A stretch of DNA of 64,000 nt, from NCBI RefSeq assembly GCF_001540865.1, contig NC_033637.1, forward strand, positions 2,942,149 to 3,006,148, read 5' to 3'. Position 1 is the stretch's first letter; each line of letters begins with the position of its first letter. Of the stretch, positions 1 through 11,569 are shown one piece after another. Below the pieces are notes generated by a model that searched no databases, was not told the origin of the DNA, and worked only from the letters and a program-made list of their open reading frames with translations. This DNA comes from Ananas comosus (lineage: Eukaryota; Streptophyta; Magnoliopsida; Poales; Bromeliaceae). Both the position numbers and the translations under genes were made by a program.

Positions 1-532
1 AATAATTCTTATTCTTAATAATTAGATAATGGATATGATTATTAATTTATTATTTATAATTAAATTATTATTATTATTATTATTTATTAATAAATATTAA
101 TATTAATTATTATTAATAATTAGATAATCAATATTATTAATAATTTATTATTTATAATTAATTAATAAGAATAATTAATAATTATTATTATTTATTAATA
201 ATTAATAATAATAATAATTATTATTAATTAGATAATCGTTATTAATAATTATTATTATTAATTATTATTTATAATTAATTATTAATAATTAATTTTTTAT
301 TTATTTTTAAGTAATATTTTTATGTTAATTAATTACATAATATAATTTAATTTCAAATTATAACGTTTATTCCTCTTGTTCCAATCTAATCATCCAAACA
401 CTATTTACCTTATTCCTAGGAACAACCCAATTTTCATCCAAACGCAAAATTGGTCTAGTTCCTGTTTATACCTGAACTTGTACTTATCCCTAGAACTAGC
501 AGTTCTTACTTATACCCGAACCAAACGCAGCC
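1..532. mobile_element. Right part of a Tourist-like MITE (PIF/Harbinger type)
   Basis: The sequence up to 532 ends in AACCAAACGCAGCC followed by TTA (533-535). This is the same kind of terminus, next to the same TTA/TAA trinucleotide, as the three complete MITEs elsewhere in the window. The left end lies outside the window. Positions 1-300 are almost pure A/T with TTA/TAA iterations, probably the AT-rich interior or a satellite-like stretch next to it. No coding capacity is seen. Confidence 0.5.
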
Positions 533-922
533 TTAAACAATTATAATATATGCAACACATTAAGATTGTGCAGGAACTACATAAGAAGGAATACAAAGTT
601 TTATTTTTTTTTTGCCTTTTTCAAAATATAAAAGGTACAGGAGTGGAAGTATCCATTTCCCTTCTTATAGGAAAGCGTGTGACACATTTATGGTTTCTTC
701 CTCACCAGTTATTGTTTTTCCTCTCAGATATGAATATTTAATTTTTTAAATCGAAAGTATGCTCCAATTTAATAAGACCACAAATGAAAAACTAAGATCT
801 AATTTGTTATATAGCATTTATTAATTTTTTAAAAAAACCAAATTTTGCATCAAATAATAATGGGTTGCTGACAATTTTTGTATATAGAATCAAATTTAAG
901 AATAATCTTTTTTGCTTTTAAA

Positions 923-1560
923 TTTTTTTTTTTTGAGAAATAGATAGCAAGCTATCTGCATCATTCATTAAGCGAAATGAATTAAGCGTACATGATGGAG
1001 ACAGCTAGGGCCTTCTAAAAGAGCCGAAAAAATACAAGAAAAAAAAACCAAAAATAAACTACCCTACACCTACCGTTGAAACAAAGTAAACAAGAAAAGC
1101 GAGCTAGATAACAAAAAGGATGAAACAGGGGACGAAAAGGAAGGAACAGGCAAGGGTCAAAGAACTTCGTTCCAGGCTTTGGTCAAAGAGGCGACATGTT
1201 CAAGAGCCCAGGTAGCATTGGGAAGCACCTCGCGGAAGATAGTGTTGTTGCACTCTGTCCAGACGACCCACCAGATCACCGCCAAACGGGTTAAACTTTT
1301 CGATCTCATCACGGCATTGGAGATGTTAGATGTTTCTGTCCATAGCCGCCGGATATCCCCGGAATCCGATTTGCTTGCATCTGAACCTCCGACACAAATT
1401 AGAAGGTATCTCACCAAGATACAGTCCCGAAATAGGTGGTCACAGATTTTTGGAAGTAACACGCAAAAAATACAATACTGATCCACAGGGCACTCTCGGC
1501 GGATCATTCTGTCCACGGCAAGTAATCTCTTGCGAAGCAGAATCCAAATAAAGATTTTGT
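923..1560 (-). mobile_element. 5'-truncated LINE remnant with zf-RVT domain
   Basis: A poly(T) run at 923-934 is the poly(A) tail of an element on the minus strand, followed by a hairpin at 942-957 (AGATAGC-AA-GCTATCT). The minus strand at 1157-1516 encodes a decayed reverse-transcriptase zinc-binding region: a CxxC, then a DHLFRDC stretch and a WWVVWTECNNTIF stretch, as in the C-terminus of plant L1-like ORF2. The 5' part, including the reverse transcriptase core, is missing. It is a dead copy. Confidence 0.7.
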
Positions 1561-2422
1561 TTTTGACCGAAATTTTTAATCTCCAAAGATGCTCATATAT
1601 TGGGTCTCTGACCTACGTCGGTGATGAATTCATAAAGGAATTTAACGGTCCCGTCACGGAATTTTTAAAATTTTTGTTAAAAAAATAATCTACTATTTGG
1701 CCGAGGGCATTGCATAGTGCATACTAATAAGTTATAAACAGTATTAAATCACATAGAAATTTTTTTAAAAGGACCAAACTATTAGAGCAATAATTAGTAA
1801 ACTAATTATTAATGAAAGGCTCGGATTGAGTCTTTGCACTACGATGGGAACAAACAAATTAAGGTGAGGTGAGGCGAGGACCGTTAGATCTACGTGGCAA
1901 GTTATAAATTGGACGGCCCTCAGCGTTCGGTGGGCTATGGTTATCCTCATTTAATGAAGAGTGTGAGGTTGTCCTCATCAAACACTCTACGTTCTCCCAA
2001 TGCAAAATGCATGTCGGGGTGTGTACTCTATACACTCCAAAACGATGGTTACCCCGTCCTTATCATCATATATATTTGCTCATCTAAGTGTCCTTACTCC
2101 TATTTGAAGAAGCTCGTTTTTTTCTAAGTTGGAGCATCCAATATAATTCATTTCACTTTTCAAGTACCACTAAGACCCTTCATATAATATAGATTTTTTG
2201 ACATACAGTTCAAGAGTGTCACACGTATTAATTACCATACTGCATATAAACAAACCAATCATCCAACATATGGAGCAACTTATGATTTGGCTGTTGTTAA
2301 TTATAATATATAATAATAGGTTTGGTGATGATATTATATGTCTAGCTCAATACTCAATTATTATGTGACAAATTGCCAGATATTTTGCTTGAGACTAGTC
2401 ACCTAATCATTTCTTTATTTGG

Positions 2423-2975
2423 TTTTATTTTTCTTTTTAAGAAAAGATAGTATGCTATCTGGTTCATTCACAAGATGAATGAATAAAGCATGGGGTGAGA
2501 CAGTATACCTCTGTTGAAAAGGAAAAAGTCGAGAAAGAAAAAAAAAAAAAAACCATTACATTACTAAAAAAGTCATTCGGGCATGAGAGATTCTTTTCAC
2601 TGGATCATAAACTGCTTGACCTTATATATATATCCACTACCAACAGTAGATTTGTATTAGTCTTTTGAAAGATGAAATAGTTTCTTGCATCCCAAATGAC
2701 CCACCAGCAGATCGACAGATCAACCAATCTGGTTTGAGATGCTAGATCACTGTTTCACTTATCCTATACTAATCTCATGTCGTCTCCCAAATCATTCGAC
2801 TGAACCCCTTTCACTACCATCATGATTAGGAATCTACAAACCATGCGCTGTATAAATAAGTGGTTCACAGTCTTCTCTTCAACTCCACATAGCACACAAA
2901 CTGTATTTGGTTTTGTTAAAGAAAACATACCGTGATTTGTGTCTCAACTCTCATGATGAATTTTCGTTCAAGTAA
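2423..2975 (-). mobile_element. Second 5'-truncated LINE remnant
   Basis: It begins with a T-rich tail, then a hairpin at 2445-2460 (AGATAG-TATG-CTATCT) matching that of the first LINE remnant. On the minus strand around 2830-2910 a decayed zinc-binding segment can be read (CVLCGVEEKTVNHLF), again the zf-RVT region of LINE ORF2. It is interrupted by stops and too degraded to code. Confidence 0.6.
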
Positions 2976-3782
2976 TGATGGCTTAAGCTTAATTTTAAGT
3001 GACCTATCTCCTTTATCAAACACGCATTACACTAAAACAGCACTCTAGAATGTACCACACATAGCAGATTAGATGCTTAAGGCAAATCTTGTTCCTGTTT
3101 GGTTAAGCTTTTATTTTGTTGGGATTTAAAGCCGAGGAAGCATTTTAGTTTTGTAATATAAAAGTTTTATTTAGATTTTATTGTAAACATTAATGTTCGG
3201 TTTTCTAATAGACATAAATTTGCCTCATATCTACTACTGAAGTAGCATTTTTGCCGAATCACTTAAAAAACCAGATGAGCTTGAAACCTAATAATTTGTG
3301 AGATTCGACCCGGATTTTAAAGCATGGCTTTCATATATAAATTTCCTGGTTTTGCTTACTCAGGTTGGTTCGACCTGGACTGGATCTTTGCCGAGTCAGG
3401 TTGGATCCGGGTATCGGGTCAATCGACACGGCCCGGACCGACCCAGCTTGGTTAGGTGAATTTGGACCGGGCTTGGCCCGAAAATAGATGTAGTGTTCAA
3501 ATTGGGGCAGTTTTGGGCCGGCCCAAAATATGGTCCACGTCATTCTTACATCAGCTGGTTCGTCGCACACATCACACACTCAAACGATCCAACCAGAAAT
3601 CGCCACGTACCCAATATTCTATATTTTATTCATCTGATGGATGAGATTAAATTGCTAGTCACATCAAATGGCTTGTGAAATTATCACACAAAAAGAACTC
3701 TGATTACTCAGTCTAGCGTCTTTTCGGAGGGTTTCGACTCGATCCCGAGAGCTCGGGAGGGAGAGCGACGAAGACGAAGGAG

Positions 3783-3813
<31 letters not shown>

Positions 3814-3827
3814 GAGAAACCCTAGCC
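2976..3827. promoter_or_regulatory. Upstream region of SKIP16 with a site II palindrome
   Basis: No gene is seen here. The part from about 3300 to 3480 is unusually rich in CCCGG/GGGCC words and may be old repeat sequence. At 3511-3528 there is a perfect 18-base palindrome, TTTTGGGCCGGCCCAAAA, containing TGGGCC and GGCCCA back to back. Such site II motifs are bound by TCP factors in many plant housekeeping promoters. A (GA)n tract at about 3784-3809 lies just before the SKIP16 start, probably in its 5' UTR. Confidence 0.5.
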
Positions 3828-6800
3828 ATGGCGACGGAGCTCGAGAGGTTGGAGGGGCTGATCCTCGAAACCATCCTCTCCAAGCTCGACGCGGTGAACG
3901 TCGCCGCAGTCGCCGGCGTCAGCACCCGCCTCCACGCCGCCGCTTCCGACGACGCGCTGTGGCGTCGCTTCTGCGCCCGCGACTTCGACCTCCTCGACCC
4001 CCTCGACCCCCATGGCGGTCCCTGCCCCTCCTTCAAGGTGATCCCCCCTACAATTTCTCGCTCTCGATCTCCATGCTCGCCCTAGATCCGCCGTTCGCAT
4101 CGAATGGGTCTGATCTAGGGTTTGTTTTTGTCAATCGATTGGTAATTTAGTTTAGACTTTAGAGTGGTATCAAAGTGGTAGAAATGTATGGAGACCCCCT
4201 CAACTATCGCCCCTCTCGAAATAGACGCATCTCCGCAACATTTACCTGTTTCGATTCGAGCTAGTGGCATTTCCTCATTGTTTTGATCTGATAAGTGTGT
4301 CTATTGCACAATAAAATTAAAGTGCGAGTCTCACGCGTACTATTGATAATTGGGATATAAAGTGAGAGAAAAGTAGTATGATACCAAATTTTAATGCACC
4401 ATGTTCCGAACATGGATGTTTTCTAAACATAAAATTTAGATATAGCACGTTTCGGGTTTACCAACTTGTCGATCATTAATTTACTCTAGATAGATCATAA
4501 CCTTGTCGTGGCTCTTGGATTTTGATTTCATTTTGCAGGCGACATACAAAGCTTGGTTTAAATCTTTTGGTATGTACCCATTACCGCTAGTTAGAAGAGC
4601 AAAGCAGTGTTGGTGTTCACTGAGAAGTTGGTTGGCCGAAAACTTTCCTGAGGCAAATAGCACTTTGAACAAGGGTGCTTCGGAAGCTGAAATAAAATTT
4701 GCAGAAGAAGAACTTGGTTTTAAGTTTCCTTTGCCTACAAAGGTACTATATCGCTTTTGTAATGGCCAACGGACAATGACGGGCAACAGTTCAGAGAAAA
4801 GACGCCTGGCTTCGCTTGGTATTATAGGAGGCTATGAATTTTACGACCACATAGTAAACATGCACTTGTTACCTTTGGAAAGAATAGTCTCCATAACTAA
4901 ACTACTCACAAAAGAGCTAGATTTCCTGGCCAGAAGAAGATTAATTTTAGTAGGAGCTTCACTGTACTTTCAGAAGTTTGTTCTACTTGACTGTGATAGT
5001 GGCCAACTTTTCGTTGGCACCAAGAAATTGATGTTCAATGGTGATATGATGCCATGCGTGCCCAAAGCATTGGTAAGGCTGGCTGATGATACGCCACAAG
5101 ATGGTCTGCTGCTGTGGTTGGAAGAACATTGCCGGCGTTTACAGAGTGGCATGATTCGAACTCGTGTCTCAAGAAAATTAAGAAGTATCAGTTTGTATCC
5201 AGAAGCACCTCCTTCCTGTTCCTTAGCAGTAACTAATGGTGTTCAGGTATGGGCAATCTTATATTCCATAAAGTATTTTTTTAATGTTTGTCATGTCAGA
5301 GAAGAAAATCTGCAATGTGAGCAACTTTGTCATTCTCTTTATCTACAGGAATTAATATCGCTGTTAGGACATAAATATACCTTTTGGTCTCATATGCCAA
5401 AGGAAAACCTGAACCTCTTCCATCTTATTCAGTCTACCTGTTTTAGTACATCTTGTACTTAATTTCCAATCGATGCAAGTTAGTGCTTTAATGTATGCAC
5501 AAGCATCAATTTATTTATATTTTAAGAGCTAGTTCAATTCCTCTAGTTTCGACTCAAAACTCATCAGGAATAGCAGGTCATGCAAAGAAACTTGTAAGGA
5601 AGCATCTGTCTCATAGATTTCGAAACCATTCAAAAATAAGCTCACCTCACCCCTTTTCGTTTAACCATATGAGCATCCTTGCCAGTGGGATGAAAAAAAT
5701 GGTGCTTGTAAAGCACCGGTGCATTTTTTGGCTTGTTTCAATTGGTGGCATGAATTCCCACAGTTCATGCTATATTGTGCTTAGCCTTGCTCCCTTCTGT
5801 GGCACTAGGATGATGTTCATGGTAAGAATCACCTTTAGTTCAGCATTTGTCGTGTAAATTTATTAATCATTGAGTTGCAGTTACAAATCCTGGTTTTAGG
5901 TAGAACAGGATGTTTGCAGAGTGAAACATCGAACATGACCTCTTTTAGATATATTCCTCAGTAATAATTGTCGCAAGTTCTATTAGTTGTATAGGGCTCC
6001 TAGACACTAAGGGCGTGTTTGGTTTGAAGTCGGAGTCGGAATCGGAATCGGAATCAAAATAAGCTGGAATCGGAATCGGAATGACTCGTTACCTAATTAT
6101 GTTTGGTTCATCACCTGAATCTGAATCGGAATAAATCATTCTTATTGTCGGTGTTTAGTTCAGGTGGATATAAAAAACGTAATCAAATTAATATACTAAC
6201 ATTATCCTTATAATATATTAATTTAAATTCAAATTAAAAATTAAATATTAAAAATTTACATCAAAATTTTGAAATAATGTCAAAATTTTAAATATATTTT
6301 TATTAAAAAAATTAAACTTTGAAGTTGAGTGGATAATTTAAAATATGAAACTAAATTTTAATTTATTCAAATTCAAACTTTAAAATTACAATTTAAATTT
6401 TAATTTGAATTCATAAATTTAATTTAAGTTTGAAATAAAATTTGAATAAAATTTTATATAAATTAAAATTTAATTTAAATTCAAATTCATAAGTTGGATT
6501 CGAAATACTTGATTAAATTTTAATTTTTAATTTAAGTTCAAATTAAAATTTAAAATTATATATTTAATTTTTAAATTTTAACTCATATTTTAATTTAAAA
6601 AGTTGAAAAAATAAATTTATTCCGAAAAAATATCCATTCCGTCTGGATTCAATTTCCAATCCGACCTCGTAGGCCGGATTGAAAAAAGAGGTGATTGGGG
6701 GATTCCCATTCCACTCGGGAATCGGAATCGGAATGGGACTTCCGCGTACCAAACACCCACAAACGGATTCACACATTCTGATTCCGATTCCATGGTGAAA

Positions 6801-9783
6801 AAGAAGCGAACCAAACACGCCCTAATATTTATTTGATGGACTCCTCATGGATTATAGCACCTTTTTTAAATACTTAATAACAGGTAACATATACCACTAC
6901 TTTCTTCCAAGTGTAGTTGTCATCATTGTAGCTCTGTAGAGCTAGAAGTTATTGCCTGAAATGAAGACTGTATAATGTTATGCCTCTTTTATATCGTAAG
7001 GATTCTTGTTAGTACATAATTCCTGGCTAAACTAGAGGTTATTCTCTGAGATAAATCACCCAACTTGTTTAATAATATGCAACACTCAATATGTGAATGC
7101 TTCAAAGTTGAACATATTATCCATTTATATGTTAAATGTTATTTTGTCTTTTCTTCTAATTCACTTTAGTGAGAAACCTCTCCTTTTGCATGTACACCCA
7201 TTTCCTACGTCAGTCTGCATCATCAGATTATTTTTTGACTCAAAATAGATGCTTTGACTGTAAAGCTCTTATTTCAAGTTTTTCATAAGAGGACCCACCT
7301 GTAAATTTTATGCCAAATAACAAACAGTGTATTCAACTGCCTGTTTCCTGAATTCACATGCCTAATATAGTAAATTTTGCAGGTTCGTGCCTCTGCTGTC
7401 TTTGTTCCAGAAGCTTCTGATCCTGAAGGAAAGAGTGACAATTATTATTACACCTACTCAATCCGCTTGTCTCTTCTCCCTGAGGGCTGCATGCTAGATG
7501 GGACATACTTCTCATGTTGTCAGCTTCATTCTCGTCACTGGATCATTCGTTCCAGAGATAATATAGTTGCTAATGTACAGGGCGAAGGTGTTATTGGAAA
7601 GGTCGGCTGTTGCTTTTCTCTAATACCAGCTTAAAGAGACTATTGCCTAGACCTGATCCACCGCATCAGTTATGAACTGCCTAGTGAACCTGCCATTCAT
7701 ATCTGCTCCCATTTTAATCCTCACCACACTGAACTACATTTTTTAAATTTCGTTATTATTTTCTTTACAGTGCTAGGTCTGAAGGTAGTGTTAGGACTAC
7801 TGGTATAGATCGCAAGGCTGTCCACAGCTGGGTTGGTGGACAAGTTCCGGGCATTTATTTCTCTAGTTTAGCATTGCCGCAATAGTTTCAACACCTTTAA
7901 TTCTCATATATGTTACTTTGCTATAGTTGATATGCACCAATTGACATCTATCTTCTGCTTTTTGTTCTGCAGTATCCGCTCTTGCAACCTAATGGGGAAG
8001 AATTTGTCTATGAGAGTTGCACCCCCTTGCCCGAGGCACCTGGATCTGTTGAGGGCTCTTTCACTTTCGTCCCTGGCAGGTAATCTTTTTAAGAAATGCA
8101 TATGGATTTGTCATATTTACTGTACACTTCTTGATTATTACTCGTATTTCCATTGATACCTCTATAAAGTTAAATTTTGGGCTTGTGCACTTAAAAATAA
8201 CCCATACTTGCAAAATGACCATAATATTTATATTTTCATTTGCACCAACGCCCTTTAAATATTGGCAAAAACTTGACACGAAGATTCATTTCTAACTCTT
8301 CTATGGTTCTTGGCACAAAATGAGGACAATTTGCCGCTTCAAGGCCTTAACTAACAGTAGAGGGTTTAGTACCAGCAGATATAAGTTCGCACCGAATACT
8401 TGCAAATACAATATGTTTTTGAAGGTGTGGACGCAAAACACTGCAGAATGGTGTATATACCAAGGCCCAAGTAGGCCGGGCACGGGTGCTGGAGCACCCG
8501 TGCTGGCCCGGCCCGAACTTTTAGAGCCTTGCTGGGCCTCTCCCTTTGAGCCCAACGGCCTGGCACGACACGGTCTGAAAAGGGCTTGGGCAGAGCCACG
8601 CGTTCAATCCGGGCCGTGAAGAGGCCCGTGGCCAGGAACGGCTTGCTTGGGCCGTGCTAGTCAGGCCAGCACGTTCCGAACCCCAAGGCCCAAGGCAACT
8701 TGGGCGGTCCAATGGACCAAAAACCCTCTAAAATCTTTTTTTGCCCAAAAAAAAAATTTATATATTTTTCAAAAAAATTTAAATGTGTTATTTATAATTA
8801 TTTTTATAAATTTAAAATTTTTAATCAAAATATTAATTTAAATAAAAATAATTTATTGTTTATTATTTTATATTTTATATTTTTAAAAAAAATAAAAACT
8901 TTAAGGGGTGGCCTGGAGCACGACCCAGCCCGGATTTGTAATCAGGCTAGGCCGGCTCCTAGCCTGATTCGGCCCGACTAACGTGAGCCGTGACGTCCTA
9001 TGTATACACTGTCTCTCTCTCTATATATACCAGTTGAGCATACGTACAAATGCTATACACAGTTTTTAACCATTGGATGGAGGAATGTAAGGTTATGATG
9101 ATAGTGGTAGGTGGAATAGTATTTGATCCAAGGGCTATTAGTAATGAAGGAGTAGATCCAAGGGCTAGAAACTTAAAAGCACCAATGGTCTGATACTTTT
9201 AAAAGTATTCAAGCTCAATTCATATATATATATATATATATATATATTTGAGCTAGAATACTTTCGATAGCAAACGGGCTCCATTGCCATCCATTTATTT
9301 TCTATGATAGAGCCTCCAAATCGACTATTGGCACCATTGAACATGGTCTATACCACTTGAAGTGTTTAGAAATCAAATTTGAAATCTTTTTGACATCATT
9401 TGCTTAGTGATCAAAGGTTTCAAATTTTGTAATTTTAATGGTCGATACGAGGCGTTTTCTCCTTTAATAGCGTAAAGTTATCCAAATCATTTGAATTTTT
9501 GTTAGAAAATTTTTTAAACTATTTAAAACAAAATCTATATTCTTGACCTTGATTATAAGACTCCTATCATCATTTTTTAAAAATATTCATTTTCAGCCGT
9601 TCATTTTTGTGTCCACTCGATGGATAAGAGAACAATATAAAAAATGTATGAAATTTGATTTCTAAACACTTCAAGTGGTATAGATTATGTTCAACGGTGC
9701 CGATCGTCGATTTGGAGGCTCCATCATCGAAAACAAATGGGTGGCAACGGAGCTCGTTTGCTATTAATAGTATTCTAGCCCAA

Positions 9784-9814
<31 letters not shown>

Positions 9815-10359
9815 CATAGAGTAGGTCTTGTGTGCTATTAGGAGCACGGAGGCCTCCGTGCTCCTAAACCGTTTTCGATGATGGAGCTTCCAAATCGATG
9901 ATCGGCTCCGTTAGACTTAATCTAACATATTTGAAGCATTTAGAAAATAAATTTTGTGATTTTTCAATATCATTTACCTAACGATTGAAAGGGTTCAAAA
10001 TCAACGGTTGAAAATAAAAATCTCACGAAAATTGGTAATATAGCATTAAAATTTTCGATTAAACATATTAATCTTGTTGTAAATAGTATAAAGAATTTTC
10101 TATTAAAATTTCACCTAATTTGAATACTTTTACACCGTTAAACTTGCAAACGGTATACATCAACCATTAAAAATTATTGATTTTGAACTCTTTCAATCGC
10201 TAGGATAATGATACCGAAAAATTATAAAAATTATTTTCTAAATAGTTCAAATACGCTAGATTAAGTCTAACGGAGCCGATCGTCGATTCGCAATCTCCAT
10301 CACCGAGAACAGCTTAGGAGCACCGAGGCCTCCGTGCTCTTAGCAGCACACAAGACCTA

Positions 10360-10416
<57 letters not shown>

Positions 10417-10589
10417 TGCAAAAATCCTTTGTATGCATCTTGCAGTTGTTGGTATGTGATTAGTTACATAGTTGTTATCGTCCTCATAATATTATGCCTG
10501 TGTCTTTCAGGTTGAGCAAGCCTGAAGGAAGCTTCTTCGATGTAAAAGTGGCGCCCTTCGTTCTCGAAAAACCCGAGTACATATTCTAG
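3828..10589 (+). CDS. SKIP16: F-box protein SKIP16 (F-box, SUKH and ApaG domains)
   Basis: Five exons: 3828-4037, 4539-5246, 7383-7601, 7973-8079 and 10511-10589, giving 440 residues, close to the size of Arabidopsis SKIP16. The N-terminus (about 5-49) is an F-box (LEGLILETILSKLDAVNVAA). Residues about 110-270 match the SMI1/KNR4 (SUKH) fold (KGASEAEIKFAEEELGFKFP). Residues about 306-435 form an ApaG/DUF525 domain (VYESCTPL, EGSFTFVPGR). SKIP16 proteins bind SKP1/ASK proteins and act as substrate adaptors of SCF ubiquitin ligases; the substrate is unknown. The ATG follows an AAACCCTAGCC context. Introns 2 and 4 (2.1 and 2.4 kb) are swollen by transposons, yet exon phases join without error. 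Function is inferred from domain order, and identity is quite sure. Confidence 0.92.
6011..6822. mobile_element. Tourist-like MITE in SKIP16 intron 2
   Basis: This is an 812-base element bounded by inverted ends GGGCGTGTTTGGTT and AACCAAACACGCCC and flanked by TAA on both sides (6008-6010 and 6823-6825). Just inside the ends are GGAATC/GATTCC-rich sub-repeats, and the interior is AT-rich. A three-base TWA target duplication with such ends fits PIF/Harbinger MITEs. No transposase is encoded. Confidence 0.85.
8455..8995. repeat. GC-rich repeat fragment in SKIP16 intron 4
   Basis: A block of GGCCCG/CGGGCC-rich sequence surrounds an AT-rich core (8740-8900). At 8480-8503 a perfect 11-base inverted repeat occurs (GCACGGGTGCT, two bases, AGCACCCGTGC). 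The composition is quite unlike the surrounding intron, so it is very likely an inserted element. I could not find clean termini or a target duplication and do not assign it to a family. Confidence 0.4.
9003..9247. mobile_element. Microsatellite-bounded MITE, copy B
   Basis: It starts after a (CT)n(TA)n tract (9010-9028) and ends in a (TA)n tract (9225-9247). Its body (TTTTTAACCATTGGATG near the left, two GATCCAAGGGCTA words in the middle) matches the element at 35601-35880 but is diverged. It encodes nothing. It lies directly against the next fold-back element. Confidence 0.55.
9248..9812. mobile_element. Fold-back element in microsatellites, copy A
   Basis: The two ends are long inverted repeats. 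The left reads GAGCTAGAATACTTTCGATA followed by GCAAACGGGCTCC; the right, in reverse complement, reads GGGCTAGAATACTATTAATA followed by GCAAACGAGCTCC. Pairing continues inwards for well over 100 bases. The left flank is (TA)n and the right flank (CT)n(TA)n (9784-9812). There is no open reading frame, so it is non-autonomous. Confidence 0.75.
9820..10412. mobile_element. Fold-back element in (TA)n, copy C
   Basis: Inverted ends AGAGTAGGTCTTGTGTGCT and AGCACACAAGACCTACTCT pair perfectly. A second palindromic block with GGAGGCCTCCGTGCTC lies just inside each end. A (TA)n tract is on both sides, very long on the right (about 10363-10412). The ends differ from copies A and B, so it is a different family using the same kind of target. 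It is non-coding. Confidence 0.75.
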
Positions 10590-11569
10590 CCTTCATATGC
10601 GAGGTCTACATGACAGTCTCTTTTGTGGTATTAATTATACATTTGGATTGTGTCTAGTTTGTTGCCTGTGCGAGAGAGTTAATTTAGGGGTCCCAATATT
10701 CATAGCAGCTGGACGCCAGTGCTGGACTCCAGCTCTTTTCTCAGCAAGGTTGTAGCCTGTGATGATGCATAGAATAATAATATGCTTGTATAGTTTGATT
10801 TTTTTTTTTTCTCTTTCTCCTCTTTTTTTTTTTGTTTGAGGGTCTATGAAGAAGATACACACGTAGGCGTCCACCACTCGTTTTCAATCGTTTTCAATCT
10901 GAAATGTGTTTCTAAGTCGGGTTTAATTCAAGAGACGGGCAGTTTTGGGGGAAAAAATTGAAATTAAATAATATACGAACAAGTTATTTTGCTCATGAAT
11001 CACGAGTCTAATGAATTTCGCACTCAAGTCTGAATCTTTCTGTATTGTCGTCCGTATAAATGCTATTCCCATTTCCTTGCAGGAAACAATGCACGTGTAC
11101 TTATAGGAGTCAAAGCAATTGTAAAGATTTATAGTAAGTCAAAAATAATTCTAAAAATTTGTAGATGAACGACTTTGTCAATACATAATCCGGTTGAAGA
11201 AGAAAAGCCTTCGACATGTAACTTACATTTCATCTCTAGAGAATGGAATCACCGAATGTTAAATCTTGAAATAAGCTGTGTCTCATTCTAATGTTTGCAG
11301 TGGATTATGAAGTTGCGGTACATTTTCCACCAACCAGCCAAAAAAATTGTTTCAACACTTGCTCATTAGGAAATAAATACACAAGAAAAAAAGAAAAACT
11401 AATTGCCACAGTTCCACCAGCTAAATAGTGGGAATAATTGAAACAACTAAACAGAAGTAGGTATGATCGTATGCATCTCTTTAAGATAAATTTAATCTAA
11501 CCGCAACATTGAGATTTCATAGTAATAAAGTCCTAGGCCGCCTGAATCGAACTATACCTGAATATAAAG
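10590..11569. other. Gap between the convergent SKIP16 and EMC10 genes
   Basis: It holds the 3' UTRs of SKIP16 (from the left) and EMC10 (from the right). There are T-rich stretches at 10800-10835 but no gene, RNA or recognisable repeat. Confidence 0.5.

Noticed and set aside
7771..7860. Possible extra SKIP16 exon after a TTTACAG acceptor
   Set aside because: Joining 7601 directly to 7973 keeps phase and gives the conserved VIGKYPLL sequence; an added exon is unnecessary.
8320..8981. Overlapping Pro/Arg/Gly-rich frames in SKIP16 intron 4
   Set aside because: They come from a GC-rich repeat with palindromes; no domain and no start context.
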